This document shows, in pieces, positions 1 through 9,412 of a DNA stretch of 41,727 bases. The DNA is from Proteobacteria bacterium UBA981. Lineage in GTDB: Bacteria > Pseudomonadota > Gammaproteobacteria > Ga0077536. The translations under genes were made by a program, and so were the position numbers. Below the pieces are notes generated by a model. It was not told the DNA's origin. It ran no database searches and saw nothing but the letters and a program-made list of their open reading frames with translations. Positions within the stretch are counted from its first letter, which is position 1. Each line of letters opens with the position of its first letter. The stretch lies in contig DBBP01000001.1 of NCBI GenBank assembly GCA_002292285.1, forward strand, positions 1 through 41,727, written 5' to 3'.

Positions 1-3000
1 GCAACGACGGGTGTGACGACGAACAACGGTGATATCACGCTGTTGTCGGGTGCGACGCTAACGTTGACGGAAGATGTGAGTGCAGGCGGTACATCGACGA
101 TCAGTCTGACTTCCACGAGCAACAACATCAATCAAACCGGCGGCGACATCACCGCGACGAATTTACGCGTTCTCGCAGCAACCGGTGCTTCGCTTCAACG
201 TACCGGTAACGATGTAGACACAGTCGCGGGGGATATCACCGGAACAGGTGACTTCGCATTTCTTGATAAAGACGATTTGACCGTCGGAACAGTACTCGGA
301 ACAGTTGGTATCAAGACCGCTGCCGGAGACATTGACCTGGATTTTTCGCAGAATAACGCTGGCGCAACCATTACGATTACTAATGCTATAGCCGCGACAG
401 GTGGTAATTTAACCATTACCGGTGGCGGCGGTAATGACCTTTTTGACGTCAATGCCACAATCACCGGATCTGGGGGCGACTCGACGCTGAATGGCGGCTC
501 CCCGACATTTGCCGGAGGCGGCACCGACACCCTCGAGTACCGCGACGTGGACACCACATGGGCAATAAACGCCACTATCGGCGGCACACTGACAGACGCA
601 GATACGGTCGGCACATTGTCGTTCACTGCTTTCGAGAGGCTGATCGGCGGCACCATGGCCGACACCATTGATGTCACAGCGACATCCAACTTCAAGGAAA
701 TCCGCACCGGTTCCGGCAACGATGTCGTGAATATAGGTAACGCCGCGAGCGGGTCAGTCGAGTTCACCGTAAGCGACGGCCTGTTCACCGAGAGTGGTGA
801 TGACCAGGTCTTCTTCGGGCGCGCCAAGATAGGCGGCTATAACCCGAGCATCGTGCCGACTAACACGGGACCGTTCGTGGAAAACGAAACCTCCCCACCG
901 TTCAACACAGACATCAATCTGCACGGCCGTTTTATCGGTTCGACAATCGACCTGGGTACCGGTACCGAAGACATCATCGACTACAGCGGATCGGATCTGT
1001 TCCAGGTCCAGAACGATGGCCTGGCGACCATCACGGATGCGACTGGAGTCGGCGGCAGTCTCAATGCGCCCAATGTCGATTTGATCGAAGGCGGCGTATT
1101 CGCCAACGTTGAGTACATAGTCGGTAACGGATCACAATTTAAAGGCACTGACACCGACACCGTATGGATCATCAACGGTACCGGAAGCTTTAGCCTTGGC
1201 GCTGACTACGACCTTGCCCTGGCTGCTCCGCTTAAACAGAACTTCAGCATCCTGGCGGGAACCCTGATTGACGTCTTTATCTTCAAAGACGCCGGCACGT
1301 CAACGCCGCAGATTCCGCCGGATATTGATGGTGGTGCCACCGGCGTGAACTATCTCCTTGGGAGCGTCGGTAACGATACTTTTACCATCACGGGCACCAA
1401 GGCCGTTACTATCAGCCTAAACGGAAGCACCGGCGTGGCCGCTACAAACCTCACAAATATCGACCACATCGGCGATGTAGGCACTGATCTTGATACCTTA
1501 ATCCCGCCGGCCGGGGCCGATTTTGCGGACGTTGGTGACGACGTTTTCGTATTCGAAAGCAACGTCATTTTTGGTGGCGACATATTCGGAAACGGTGGTG
1601 CCAATACGATCACCGCGACAGCCTGGACCAATCCAATTATCGCCACGATCGACGCCAATGGTGACACGATGTTCAGCGCCAATCCGACGTTCGCAGCGGA
1701 ATTCAACGACATCGGGACACTCAATCTGGGCAGTGGTAACGACACCATTACCTTCACAGCTTTACCAACCTCAGCTCCGGCGACGGGCCTCGTAGCTGTG
1801 AATGCAAACGGCGGAACCGGCGACAAACTGATTATTACTGCGGCCGTGGACACGCCGAAATGGAATCTGACAGGAGACGGTGCCGGCGACGTGACCAGCG
1901 GCAGCGTTGCCGTCAATGGTCAACTCGATTTCTCGGGTTTCGAAGATTCGCAAACGGTCGGCAATACCGCCGAATACAGTTTCAACGGCTTCAGTTTTGC
2001 CGGCACGATAACCAGCAACGTATCCATCACCGACAACGCGACGGCATTCGGCGCATTGGGCGTGCGTATAGTCGGAGACGTCTCTCTTGATGGCGCCGCG
2101 GCTGCGAAATCCCTCACCTCGACGGCTGGGGATATCAGTATCGACGGCGACTTTAGCGCCGGCGCGAACGCACTAACGGTTGCGAGCGCACCTAGTGACT
2201 TTATTGTGACAGGAAACGTCACTTCAGGTACGACGTCAATTACTTCCGGTGCCGTCGCCATCGGCGGCGATTTAACCACCACCGGCGCGCTAACTCTGGA
2301 TGCGGTGTCATTTGACGTGGACGGCAACGTTGACGTGACGGGTAGCAACATCAATGCGACGACCACCGGAGATTTCATCGTAGGCGGCGACGTGACCAGC
2401 AACGCATTCACCGCAAGTACTGCTAACTTTAATGTCGGTGGGACTCTGACTACCACGACGGCCAATATCGATACCAATGCACAGACCCTGGATGTCGGCA
2501 CCTTTAGCGGCACTTCGTTAACCGTCGATTCGACCGGCGGTGTCGTTTTTAGGAAAACCGTGACTACGAGCGGGGGTGACGTGAAGATTAATGCCGGTGC
2601 CGGCGGTGCCAGAGTCGTTGGTACGACGACGACCAATGGCGGGGCTGTCACGATCAACGGTGTGGGCGACCACTCATTCGGCGCTGTCGACTCGACGGGC
2701 GCCGATAGCTCGCTGGACGGAAATCAGAGTTACGGCGGTGCCACGTCGTTTCGAGGCGATCTTTCCGGTGCGACATTCGTATTTAACGATGTCACGATCG
2801 TTAACGACGTCACGTTAAAGTCCTCTACCGGACGTTTCGATTTTAACGGTGACGTCGATTCTGATACGGACCCGGTTTTCAACATCGTGCCAAAACTCGG
2901 CACAGATATCGTTATTGATAATACGAAAGGCGAAGGACATATCCGCGCCGGTGCATTTACCAATTTCCTCGGCACGCTGGTCATCGGCGGCGAATTTGTT

Positions 3001-4362
3001 CCGGATCAAAATAGCGACTCGTTGCTCGACGGTACGCTATCCCAGGTTACCGCCGACTATATCCAGGTGACCGAAGATTTCATTACCGGTGGCGATCTGT
3101 TGCTGGTCGGTAGCGCGATCGAGTTCTCCACCAACCCCGGAGGCAATTTGAAGGTGGCCGCCGGATCTGCGGGCGGCGGCGGCGAAATCGTCCTAATTGC
3201 GCTCGGTGCGAATGTCCTGCCAGATGATGCCAACCTCGGGATCGACGGCGGCATTACACCCGGCAACATTGCTGCGCCGGACAACGAGACTGTGACGTTT
3301 ACGGGCGGCGCGGCCATGCTGGCGGCATCGGGAGAAATTCTCAATTCGACCAATATGATCATGGACCTCGGCGGTGGTGAAGTGTTGGTCGCCCAAAGCG
3401 ATGCAGCGGTCAATCAACAGGTCGATTTCAACGTTCGATCGAACGCCGTAGAGTCAGGGCTGAGCGCCATCGACACGACACTTATATCGTCCTTGTCCGC
3501 GTTGACCACCGGCGGGGCGAACGTGTTCCAGAACGCGCGGGTATTCTTCCCGAACCCAGCAGCAGTCCTTACCATTTTGCAGGCGGTGTCATTTGTGGAC
3601 GCCTCGTTATTCGATGAGGAACTTTCACTGTTTGGCGTCATCGGTAACGGCATCGCGCTATCGCTGGACCAATGTGAGGAAGCGGAAGGGTGCGCGCCAA
3701 GCGTGACCGAGGAAGAACTGGCCGGACTGATAAGTACCCTGGTTGAGCGCATCTCGCGTCTGGAAGGCCTGTCAGGCGCCGGCGAGATCGATAGTGAGGA
3801 CGGTGAGCGTCTCCTCGCTGGATATCGTACCCAGCTGCAGAATTTCCTCAATTACCAACAACAGTTAGCCGACTACATCGCCCGGCAGGAAGCGGCAGAT
3901 TTTGGTGATGATTTCGGCGAGGACTTCGACGACGTCTTCGAAGCTGAAGAGTCGTTCGAACCCGAGCCACCGCTGGAGGAAAGTGTTCCGGAGGAAGTGC
4001 CGGCGTTTGAGGAGGTTGAGGACGACGCGTTTGAGGCCCTGGACGAGGCAAGTGAAGAATCTGCACCTGTCGATGAATTCGAGGATTTCGATGAGGGGCT
4101 GGAGACCATCGACGCAGCCCCTGTTGATGAAGTTCAGCCGGCGCCAGAATTGGACAGCCCCGTGCCGGACAGCGATGGTTCTGAGTTTGATGGTTTAGAT
4201 GAATTCGAGGAACTCGAAGAAGAGCTTGACGATTCCTTTTTGAATACGTTGTCGCCGCTCGACGATGTCAAGCAGCTCGCCGGCCTCGTCCGTGTCGATG
4301 CGCATGGCAACGTTTTGTGGAGTGGCGATATTGTTCTACCGACTGTGCACAGGCGCTATTAA
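1..4362 (+). CDS. Giant beta-repeat surface protein (adhesin-like), 3' part
   Basis: The frame is open from base 1, so the real start lies outside the window; 1453 residues are visible. The protein is rich in Gly, Thr, Asn, Asp and Val, with many short strand-turn units of the kind seen in filamentous-haemagglutinin-like and other beta-solenoid adhesins. Scattered GSGND or GGGND motifs (for example near visible residues 140, 240 and 575) resemble isolated RTX calcium-binding repeats, but no tandem RTX array is seen. From about residue 1280 it changes to a Glu/Asp-rich low-complexity tail, ending in a short non-acidic C-terminus. It has many N-x-S/T sequons. Export route is unknown because the N-terminus is missing; two-partner secretion or a type I route are both possible. 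The SapC gene begins two bases after its stop, so the two are probably co-transcribed. Exact family not recognised. Confidence 0.8.
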   Translation, partial: ATTGVTTNNGDITLLSGATLTLTEDVSAGGTSTISLTSTSNNINQTGGDITATNLRVLAATGASLQRTGNDVDTVAGDITGTGDFAFLDKDDLTVGTVLGTVGIKTAAGDIDLDFSQNNAGATITITNAIAATGGNLTITGGGGNDLFDVNATITGSGGDSTLNGGSPTFAGGGTDTLEYRDVDTTWAINATIGGTLTDADTVGTLSFTAFERLIGGTMADTIDVTATSNFKEIRTGSGNDVVNIGNAASGSVEFTVSDGLFTESGDDQVFFGRAKIGGYNPSIVPTNTGPFVENETSPPFNTDINLHGRFIGSTIDLGTGTEDIIDYSGSDLFQVQNDGLATITDATGVGGSLNAPNVDLIEGGVFANVEYIVGNGSQFKGTDTDTVWIINGTGSFSLGADYDLALAAPLKQNFSILAGTLIDVFIFKDAGTSTPQIPPDIDGGATGVNYLLGSVGNDTFTITGTKAVTISLNGSTGVAATNLTNIDHIGDVGTDLDTLIPPAGADFADVGDDVFVFESNVIFGGDIFGNGGANTITATAWTNPIIATIDANGDTMFSANPTFAAEFNDIGTLNLGSGNDTITFTALPTSAPATGLVAVNANGGTGDKLIITAAVDTPKWNLTGDGAGDVTSGSVAVNGQLDFSGFEDSQTVGNTAEYSFNGFSFAGTITSNVSITDNATAFGALGVRIVGDVSLDGAAAAKSLTSTAGDISIDGDFSAGANALTVASAPSDFIVTGNVTSGTTSITSGAVAIGGDLTTTGALTLDAVSFDVDGNVDVTGSNINATTTGDFIVGGDVTSNAFTASTANFNVGGTLTTTTANIDTNAQTLDVGTFSGTSLTVDSTGGVVFRKTVTTSGGDVKINAGAGGARVVGTTTTNGGAVTINGVGDHSFGAVDSTGADSSLDGNQSYGGATSFRGDLSGATFVFNDVTIVNDVTLKSSTGRFDFNGDVDSDTDPVFNIVPKLGTDIVIDNTKGEGHIRAGAFTNFLGTLVIGGEFVPDQNSDSLLDGTLSQVTADYIQVTEDFITGGDLLLVGSAIEFSTNPGGNLKVAAGSAGGGGEIVLIALGANVLPDDANLGIDGGITPGNIAAPDNETVTFTGGAAMLAASGEILNSTNMIMDLGGGEVLVAQSDAAVNQQVDFNVRSNAVESGLSAIDTTLISSLSALTTGGANVFQNARVFFPNPAAVLTILQAVSFVDASLFDEELSLFGVIGNGIALSLDQCEEAEGCAPSVTEEELAGLISTLVERISRLEGLSGAGEIDSEDGERLLAGYRTQLQNFLNYQQQLADYIARQEAADFGDDFGEDFDDVFEAEESFEPEPPLEESVPEEVPAFEEVEDDAFEALDEASEESAPVDEFEDFDEGLETIDAAPVDEVQPAPELDSPVPDSDGSEFDGLDEFEELEEELDDSFLNTLSPLDDVKQLAGLVRVDAHGNVLWSGDIVLPTVHRRY

Positions 4363-4364
4363 GT

Positions 4365-5141
4365 ATGACTGAAACCCAGATGCCCATGTTTTATCGTGAT
4401 GTTGTTGCGATTAGTACTGAACGACATAAAGACTGGTATGTCGACGCAGATCAGGGCTACGCGTTCGCCAGCAAGACCCATGCAATCTTCATTGCTGCGA
4501 CAGAAATACCAGTCGCGGCTCGGGAGTTTCCAATCGTTTTTGCGCCGAACGGGACCGGCTCCGACGTCGTGCCAATGGCCGTGCTCGGTCTGCGGCAAAA
4601 CGAGAATTTGATGGTCAATTCTGATGGCTCCTGGGCCGGGTCCTACGTCCCAGCCTACGTTCGCCGCTATCCCTTTATTTTGGCTTCTGCATCTGCGGAT
4701 AGCGACACCTTCACGGTCTGCATCGATGAGGCGTACTCAGGATTCAATACCGCTCGCGAAGGTGATCGCTTGATCAATGAGGACGGTGAGCACGGCGAGC
4801 AGCTGGCCACAGCAGTCAAGTTTCTGCGGGATTTCCACGATCATTCGCGGCTTACTTCTGTTTTCTGCGCGGCGCTTGTCGAGGCAGGCCTGCTTGAAAC
4901 AATGCAGGCGAATATCGAATTGAGCACCGGCACGAAATTCTCTCTGACCGGGCTGCAGAGCGTGACCAAAGATAAGCTCGCAAAGTTGTCAGGTAAGAAA
5001 CTTAAGCACTTCCTCGATGAAGGCTATCTGGATCTTATCTACCATCACATGCATTCGTTGACCAACTTTGAACGCTTGATGAACCTTGTCGGCACCGAAG
5101 ACAAAGAATCTGACCAAGCTACCAGCGGAGCGCACGCCTGA
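4365..5141 (+). CDS. SapC family protein
   Basis: 258 residues from the ATG two bases after the stop of the large adhesin-like gene; this start suggests translational coupling, as no strong ribosome site is visible. The N-terminus (MFYRDVVAISTERHKDW), the central FPIVFA segment, the YVPAYVRRYPF motif and the LTGLQSV stretch fit the SapC family (PF07277 by memory). SapC proteins are small, without signal peptide or membrane segments, and are often found near surface-protein genes; their biochemical role is not established. Here the position directly behind a giant surface protein suggests a link with the production or export of that protein, but this is inference from context. Confidence 0.85.
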   Translation: MTETQMPMFYRDVVAISTERHKDWYVDADQGYAFASKTHAIFIAATEIPVAAREFPIVFAPNGTGSDVVPMAVLGLRQNENLMVNSDGSWAGSYVPAYVRRYPFILASASADSDTFTVCIDEAYSGFNTAREGDRLINEDGEHGEQLATAVKFLRDFHDHSRLTSVFCAALVEAGLLETMQANIELSTGTKFSLTGLQSVTKDKLAKLSGKKLKHFLDEGYLDLIYHHMHSLTNFERLMNLVGTEDKESDQATSGAHA

Positions 5142-5436
5142 TACCCGGCTTGCAGATCGTTCGCTCGAGAAAGTGAAACAGAAATCGTTTCGCGCTTGAG
5201 GAGGACAGTCTAGCCGGGCGAAATGATGGCGAGCGCCACTGAATCTGCTCAGACGCCGCCGCCTCCCGAGTCGCCACTTCGACAATCACTGTGGGAGCTT
5301 GCGGGCAGCTCCGTAAACTCAGGGCGTCGGTGCAGTTCCTCTGCCGTTTCGGAAGGGCGATGGAGCTAAGCAAGGTACGTCAAACAGCGGTTCCGTACGA
5401 ATTTGTCCTGCTGGGGGGCGCGCGGAAATTGACGAT
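5142..5436. other. Gap between convergent genes, no gene seen
   Basis: About 295 bases separate sapC from the convergent Sel1-repeat gene. No credible coding region was found. A short hairpin (GGAGCT, seven-base loop, AGCTCC) lies at 5294-5312 but has no T-run, so it is at best a weak terminator candidate. Confidence 0.5.
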
Positions 5437-5943
5437 CTACTGCGTGCGTGCGGTTGATTTCGATATCGTGCCGTAATCGTTAATCATGCCGCGTGAAAGC
5501 TTCTCGGCTTCAACATACTCGGCGTCAGACAACTTCTCGCGCGCTGCCGCTACAGCCTTCGCACCACCGGCCGAACCCAGGTGGGCGGCTACCCTAAACC
5601 AGGCATAGGCGTATTCCATATCAGCCGGCCCGCCGTCACCGGACTCATACAGCCGCCCGAGACGTAATTGAGCGTCCGCAATTCCCTTCTCGGCGGCCTT
5701 GCGGTACCAACCGAAAGCGACTTTGGTGTCTTTTTCGACGCCCTGTCCGGCGGCATACATGCGGGCAAGAAAATATTGAGCGAAGCCGTGATCGGAAGCT
5801 TCCGCAAGCGGCAGAAACGTTTGCAGGGCCTTGTCATACTTTCCCATCGTCAATGCGACCACGCCGTCATTGAAATCTGCGTGCGCAGGAATACTCGAGA
5901 GTAGCGCGACGAGCAACAAAGCCGATTTGACCGTGTTTTTCAT
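5437..5943 (-). CDS. Secreted Sel1-repeat (TPR-like) protein
   Basis: 168 residues on the minus strand. The N-terminus (MKNTVKSALLLVALLSSIPAHA) is a clear Sec signal peptide with an AHA cleavage site, so the protein should be periplasmic. Residues of about 45-150 contain two to three Sel1-like repeats, visible as FAQYFLARMYAAGQGV, AFGWYRKAAEKG, AQLRLGRLYESGDG and AYAWFRVAAHLG. Sel1 repeats are alpha/alpha solenoids used for protein-protein contacts; no catalytic domain is present. It is divergent from leuC with about 160 bases between them, and convergent with sapC. Partner and function are unknown. Confidence 0.85.
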   Translation of the reverse strand: MKNTVKSALLLVALLSSIPAHADFNDGVVALTMGKYDKALQTFLPLAEASDHGFAQYFLARMYAAGQGVEKDTKVAFGWYRKAAEKGIADAQLRLGRLYESGDGGPADMEYAYAWFRVAAHLGSAGGAKAVAAAREKLSDAEYVEAEKLSRGMINDYGTISKSTARTQ

Positions 5944-6056
5944 ACCATTAGGTTCCGCAATTGTCGTTTCTGGACAGGTCGTTAGCGAGCTCGATTCGTG
6001 CGCGCGACCAGAGCGCCAGTCTAGCCCACCTGAACTAAGGGTAAAACCGGCGAAAG

Positions 6057-6065
6057 TGCTAGAAT
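6057..6065 (+). promoter_or_regulatory. Candidate extended -10 promoter for leuC
   Basis: TGcTAGAAT is an extended -10 element (TG, one base, TAGAAT with five of six consensus matches). Expected transcription start is near 6072, about 34 bases ahead of the GTG start at 6106. No good -35 box is seen at 6037-6042, which fits an extended -10 promoter. It also argues against the upstream ATG at 6079, which would be almost leaderless. Confidence 0.45.
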
Positions 6066-6105
6066 CCCGCTGCCCAAAATGTTCAGAAACGGACGATCAA
6101 ATAAC

Positions 6106-7500
6106 GTGAATACTTTGTACGACAAGCTGTGGGAGGCGCACTTGGTGCGCGATTTAGGTGATGGGAGTGCATTGCTTTATATCGATCGACACATCGCTCA
6201 CGAGGTAACGTCGCCACAGGCGTTTGAGGGCCTGGAACTTGCTGGGCGGAAGTTGTGGCGTGCCGGAGCCACCAAAGCGGTTTCCGACCACAACGTACCG
6301 ACAGAAAACGTCACCACCATAGCTGACCCGGTCGCGCGTATTCAGCTGGACGCACTGACCAAGAATTGTTCGAAATATGGCATAACCCATTACGATATCG
6401 GTGATATCCAGCAAGGTATCGTCCACGTCACGGGGCCAGAGCAGGGGTGGTGCCTGCCCGGCATGACGATCGTGTGCGGCGATTCACATACCGCGACAAA
6501 TGGTGCTTTGGCGACGCTCGCGTTCGGCATCGGGACCTCAGAGATCGAGCACGTGCTGGCGACCCAATGTCTGGTGTTTAGAAAAGCCAAGAACATGCGC
6601 GTTACAGTTACCGGCGCATTGCCAAGTGGCGTGACACCGAAAGACCTGATTCTCCATATCATTGGCGTCATCGGTACCGCTGGCGCGACTGGCCACACGA
6701 TTGAATACGCCGGCGATACCATCAGCAATATGAGTATGGAAGGGCGCATGACCGTGTGCAACATGTCCATCGAGGCGGGTGGCCGAGCCGGGTTGATTGG
6801 CTTTGATGACATCACTCGCGCCTACGTTGAGGGTCGCGAGTACGCCCCGAAGGGAGAACAATGGGAACAGGCGTTAGCGTCCTGGCGCACGCTGGTTTCA
6901 GATAACGATGCGAAATTCGATCAGGAAATCGTTATTAACGCCGCTAGCATCGCCCCTCAGGTGTCGTGGGGGACGTCGCCGGAAATGGTGGTGGGTATTG
7001 GTGCCACCGTGCCCGATCCGGCTATGGAGAAGGACGAGATCAAGCGGGTCGGAATGAACAATGCGCTCGAGTACATGGATCTCGCTCCAGGTACGCCCAT
7101 CACATCTATCGGCATCGATAAGGTGTTTATCGGTTCGTGCACAAACTCGCGTATCGAGGATCTACGCGCAGCTGCCGAGGTGGTACGCGGCCGCAAGCTT
7201 GCCGGTTCAGTTAAAGCGGCCTTGGTCGTACCAGGTTCCGGCCTGATCAAACACCAGGCGGAGCAGGAAGGGCTGGACCGAATCTTCCGCGATGCTGGAT
7301 TTGAGTGGCGCGAGCCTGGGTGTTCGATGTGTCTGGGCATGAACCCGGACCAAATCGCCCCCGGCGAACGTTGCGCAAGTACTTCCAACCGAAATTTTGA
7401 AGGGCGTCAGGGGCGCGGCGGACGTACGCATCTTGTCAGTCCGGCCATGGCTGCCGCTGCAGGCATCGCCGGTCATTTCGTTGACGTCCGGGAGTTATAA
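6106..7500 (+). CDS. leuC: 3-isopropylmalate dehydratase large subunit
   Basis: 464 residues from GTG 6106. LeuC with LeuD isomerises 2-isopropylmalate to 3-isopropylmalate, the second step of leucine synthesis, using a 4Fe-4S cluster. The sequence opens with the family-typical NTLYDKLWEAHLV; an in-frame ATG at 6079 would add nine extra residues and sits next to the predicted transcription start. Recognisable aconitase-family motifs include DRHIAHEV, VCGDSHTATNGA, GTSEIEHV, FIGSCTNSR and GCSMCLGMNPD; the Cys residues in the last two are the cluster ligands. Length fits the family (about 465). leuD starts three bases after the stop. leuB is not next in line, unlike many gammaproteobacterial leu loci. 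Confidence 0.97.
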   Translation: MNTLYDKLWEAHLVRDLGDGSALLYIDRHIAHEVTSPQAFEGLELAGRKLWRAGATKAVSDHNVPTENVTTIADPVARIQLDALTKNCSKYGITHYDIGDIQQGIVHVTGPEQGWCLPGMTIVCGDSHTATNGALATLAFGIGTSEIEHVLATQCLVFRKAKNMRVTVTGALPSGVTPKDLILHIIGVIGTAGATGHTIEYAGDTISNMSMEGRMTVCNMSIEAGGRAGLIGFDDITRAYVEGREYAPKGEQWEQALASWRTLVSDNDAKFDQEIVINAASIAPQVSWGTSPEMVVGIGATVPDPAMEKDEIKRVGMNNALEYMDLAPGTPITSIGIDKVFIGSCTNSRIEDLRAAAEVVRGRKLAGSVKAALVVPGSGLIKHQAEQEGLDRIFRDAGFEWREPGCSMCLGMNPDQIAPGERCASTSNRNFEGRQGRGGRTHLVSPAMAAAAGIAGHFVDVREL

Positions 7501-7503
7501 ATA

Positions 7504-8142
7504 ATGCAGCCCTACCAAGCGCTTACTGGTCTCGTACTTCCCATCGACCGTCCAAACGTGGATACCGATGCCATCATTCCAAAGCAGTTCCTGAAATCAA
7601 TCAAGCGCAGCGGGTTTGGTCCCAATCTATTTGACGAATGGCGCTACCTTGATAAAGGCGAACCGGGCAAGGACAACGCTGCGCGCCCGTTGAATCACGA
7701 ATTCGTGCTCAATCAGCCTCGGTACGCCGGCGCAGAAATTTTACTCGCGCGTAGTAATTTCGGCTGCGGTTCGTCGCGCGAGCATGCCCCGTGGGCGTTC
7801 GATGATTTTGGTATTCGAACCTTGATTGCACCGAGCTTCGCCGATATTTTTTTCAGTAATTCGTGTAAAAACGGTCTGTTACCAGTCACGCTTTCTGAAC
7901 AGGCCATCGATGAGTTGTTCGAAGAAGTCGCCAGTCAGCCGGGCTACCAGCTTAGCGTTGACCTTGAGGCCCAGACTGTAACCACACCCGCCGGCCGCAG
8001 ATTAACGTTTGAGTTCGATGCCGGTTTAAAACGGCGACTGCTTGAAGGACTCGACGATATCGCTCTTACCCTCAACTACAGTGAGGAAATCCAAGCCTAC
8101 GAATCGAAACGAAAACTCGATTCTCCGTGGTTGTTTGATTGA
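7504..8142 (+). CDS. leuD: 3-isopropylmalate dehydratase small subunit
   Basis: 212 residues, usual for LeuD. It forms the swivelling small domain of isopropylmalate isomerase together with LeuC. Motifs: LPIDRPNVDTDAIIPKQFLK near the N-terminus, NFGCGSSREHAPWAF (active-site SSREHAPWA signature) in the middle, and FADIFFSNSCKNGLLPV. A GGGAG ribosome site lies at 7490-7494, inside the end of leuC, nine bases ahead of the ATG, so the pair is a tight operon. The stop is 28 bases ahead of the methyltransferase start, so transcription may continue into the next genes. Confidence 0.97.
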   Translation: MQPYQALTGLVLPIDRPNVDTDAIIPKQFLKSIKRSGFGPNLFDEWRYLDKGEPGKDNAARPLNHEFVLNQPRYAGAEILLARSNFGCGSSREHAPWAFDDFGIRTLIAPSFADIFFSNSCKNGLLPVTLSEQAIDELFEEVASQPGYQLSVDLEAQTVTTPAGRRLTFEFDAGLKRRLLEGLDDIALTLNYSEEIQAYESKRKLDSPWLFD

Positions 8143-8170
8143 TGTCGACGGGCATTGCGGCGCTATCACA

Positions 8171-9412
8171 ATGACGATAAATGAAGCGGCAGCAGTGCGC
8201 GAGGCACCCTGTCCCGCGTGCGGAAAGCACGTTGCCGTCCCTTTCTATTCTGGTGGCGACCAATGTATGGCGACACTCGAATGGCCAACGAGCAGCGAAG
8301 CTGCTCTTGGGCTCTCGCGCTACCCGTTGAATTTCGTCGCCTGTGTCGCATGTGGACACATCTTTAATGAAAGCTTCATGTATGTGAATGTTCCGTACAG
8401 CGAGAAGCCAAATTTAATGTTCAATCGCGGCATCAACTGGTCGCTGTTCCTAAAGGACCTCGGCGACGACCTACTAGCTCTGGTCGAAAATGCTGGCACT
8501 GTTGTTGAAATCGGCTACGGCGACGGTTCGTTTCTCGACATGCTGGCGCAGTCACGCAGCGATGTCCGCTGTATCGGTTTTGACCCGCACGGCGCGACAA
8601 CCGATTCGACCAACGCCCCGGAACTGCGACAAGAGTTGTTCATTGCCCAAGCGCATATTGCCGAACTGCGCCCGCAGCTCATTATCAGTCGTCACGTACT
8701 TGAGCATCTCGAAAATCCGCTCGGTTTTGTCGAGCAGCTCGAGTTTGCTGCAAGCTGGCATGATCTTGAGGTCTATTTGTATATCGAAGTCCCGTGCGTG
8801 GATAACGCCGTAAAGTTCGGTCGCACGGTTGATTTCTACTACGAACATAACTCGCAGTTCACGACCGACTCCTTCACCAAAATGCTCGAACGCTCAGGTC
8901 TGATCATTGAGAAGATTAGTCACGGCTACAACGGGGAAATCGTCTCAGGGCTTTGTCGGACCAGCGGCAACTCGGCGCAAGTTGCCCAGGCGCGGCACGC
9001 AACCGAGTTTCGTCTTGAAGCCGCCGAACGAGCAGTGCGACTGAGTGCGCAAATCGATGAACTGGCGGATAACAATGTTGCGATTTGGGGAGGAACGGGA
9101 AAGGCCGCTGCCTTCATAAATAGCTACGGGCTAGACGCTGCGCGTTTCCCGGTGGTGGTGGATTCTGACCCCGAGAAAGCCGGTACATTCGTGCCCGGCA
9201 CGGGGCAGAGAATCGAGTTTCGCGATCACCTCAAATCTCATCCTGCGGCCATTGTGGTCATCCCGGCCCATTGGCGCGCACTCGATATTGTGAAAGAAAT
9301 GCAGCGCGAGTCGATAGCGCCCGACCGGGTGCTAATCGAGCACGAAGGGCAGTTAGTCGATTTCCACACAGGACAACACCCATACGGTAATGACCACGCA
9401 CTCGCTGGATGA
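8171..9412 (+). CDS. SAM-dependent methyltransferase with N-terminal zinc motif (sugar C-methyltransferase type)
   Basis: 413 residues from ATG 8171; in-frame codons further upstream fall inside leuD. The N-terminus carries two Cys pairs (C14/C17 in CPACG and C58/C61 in CVACGH), a zinc-binding domain typical of the NDP-hexose C-methyltransferase family. A Rossmann SAM-binding fold follows, with motif I VVEIGYGDGSF near residues 111-121 and ISRHVLEHLENP further on. A second Rossmann-like C-terminal domain has VAIWGGTGKAAAF. In known relatives (TylC3 type) this layout methylates a sugar nucleotide; related architectures also act on other substrates. The 3' end overlaps the glycosyltransferase start by 23 bases, so the pair likely acts in one glycan pathway. 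No strong ribosome site is visible. Confidence 0.85.
   Translation: MTINEAAAVREAPCPACGKHVAVPFYSGGDQCMATLEWPTSSEAALGLSRYPLNFVACVACGHIFNESFMYVNVPYSEKPNLMFNRGINWSLFLKDLGDDLLALVENAGTVVEIGYGDGSFLDMLAQSRSDVRCIGFDPHGATTDSTNAPELRQELFIAQAHIAELRPQLIISRHVLEHLENPLGFVEQLEFAASWHDLEVYLYIEVPCVDNAVKFGRTVDFYYEHNSQFTTDSFTKMLERSGLIIEKISHGYNGEIVSGLCRTSGNSAQVAQARHATEFRLEAAERAVRLSAQIDELADNNVAIWGGTGKAAAFINSYGLDAARFPVVVDSDPEKAGTFVPGTGQRIEFRDHLKSHPAAIVVIPAHWRALDIVKEMQRESIAPDRVLIEHEGQLVDFHTGQHPYGNDHALAG

Noticed and set aside
400..1800. RTX toxin-type calcium-binding array
   Set aside because: GSGND-like motifs are scattered singly; there is no tandem nonapeptide block, so it is not called an RTX toxin.
195..3851. Long minus-strand open frames (up to 245 residues) antisense to the giant surface protein
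   Set aside because: They are Pro/Ser/Val-rich mirror images of the Gly/Asp/Thr repeats and have no ribosome sites or family motifs.
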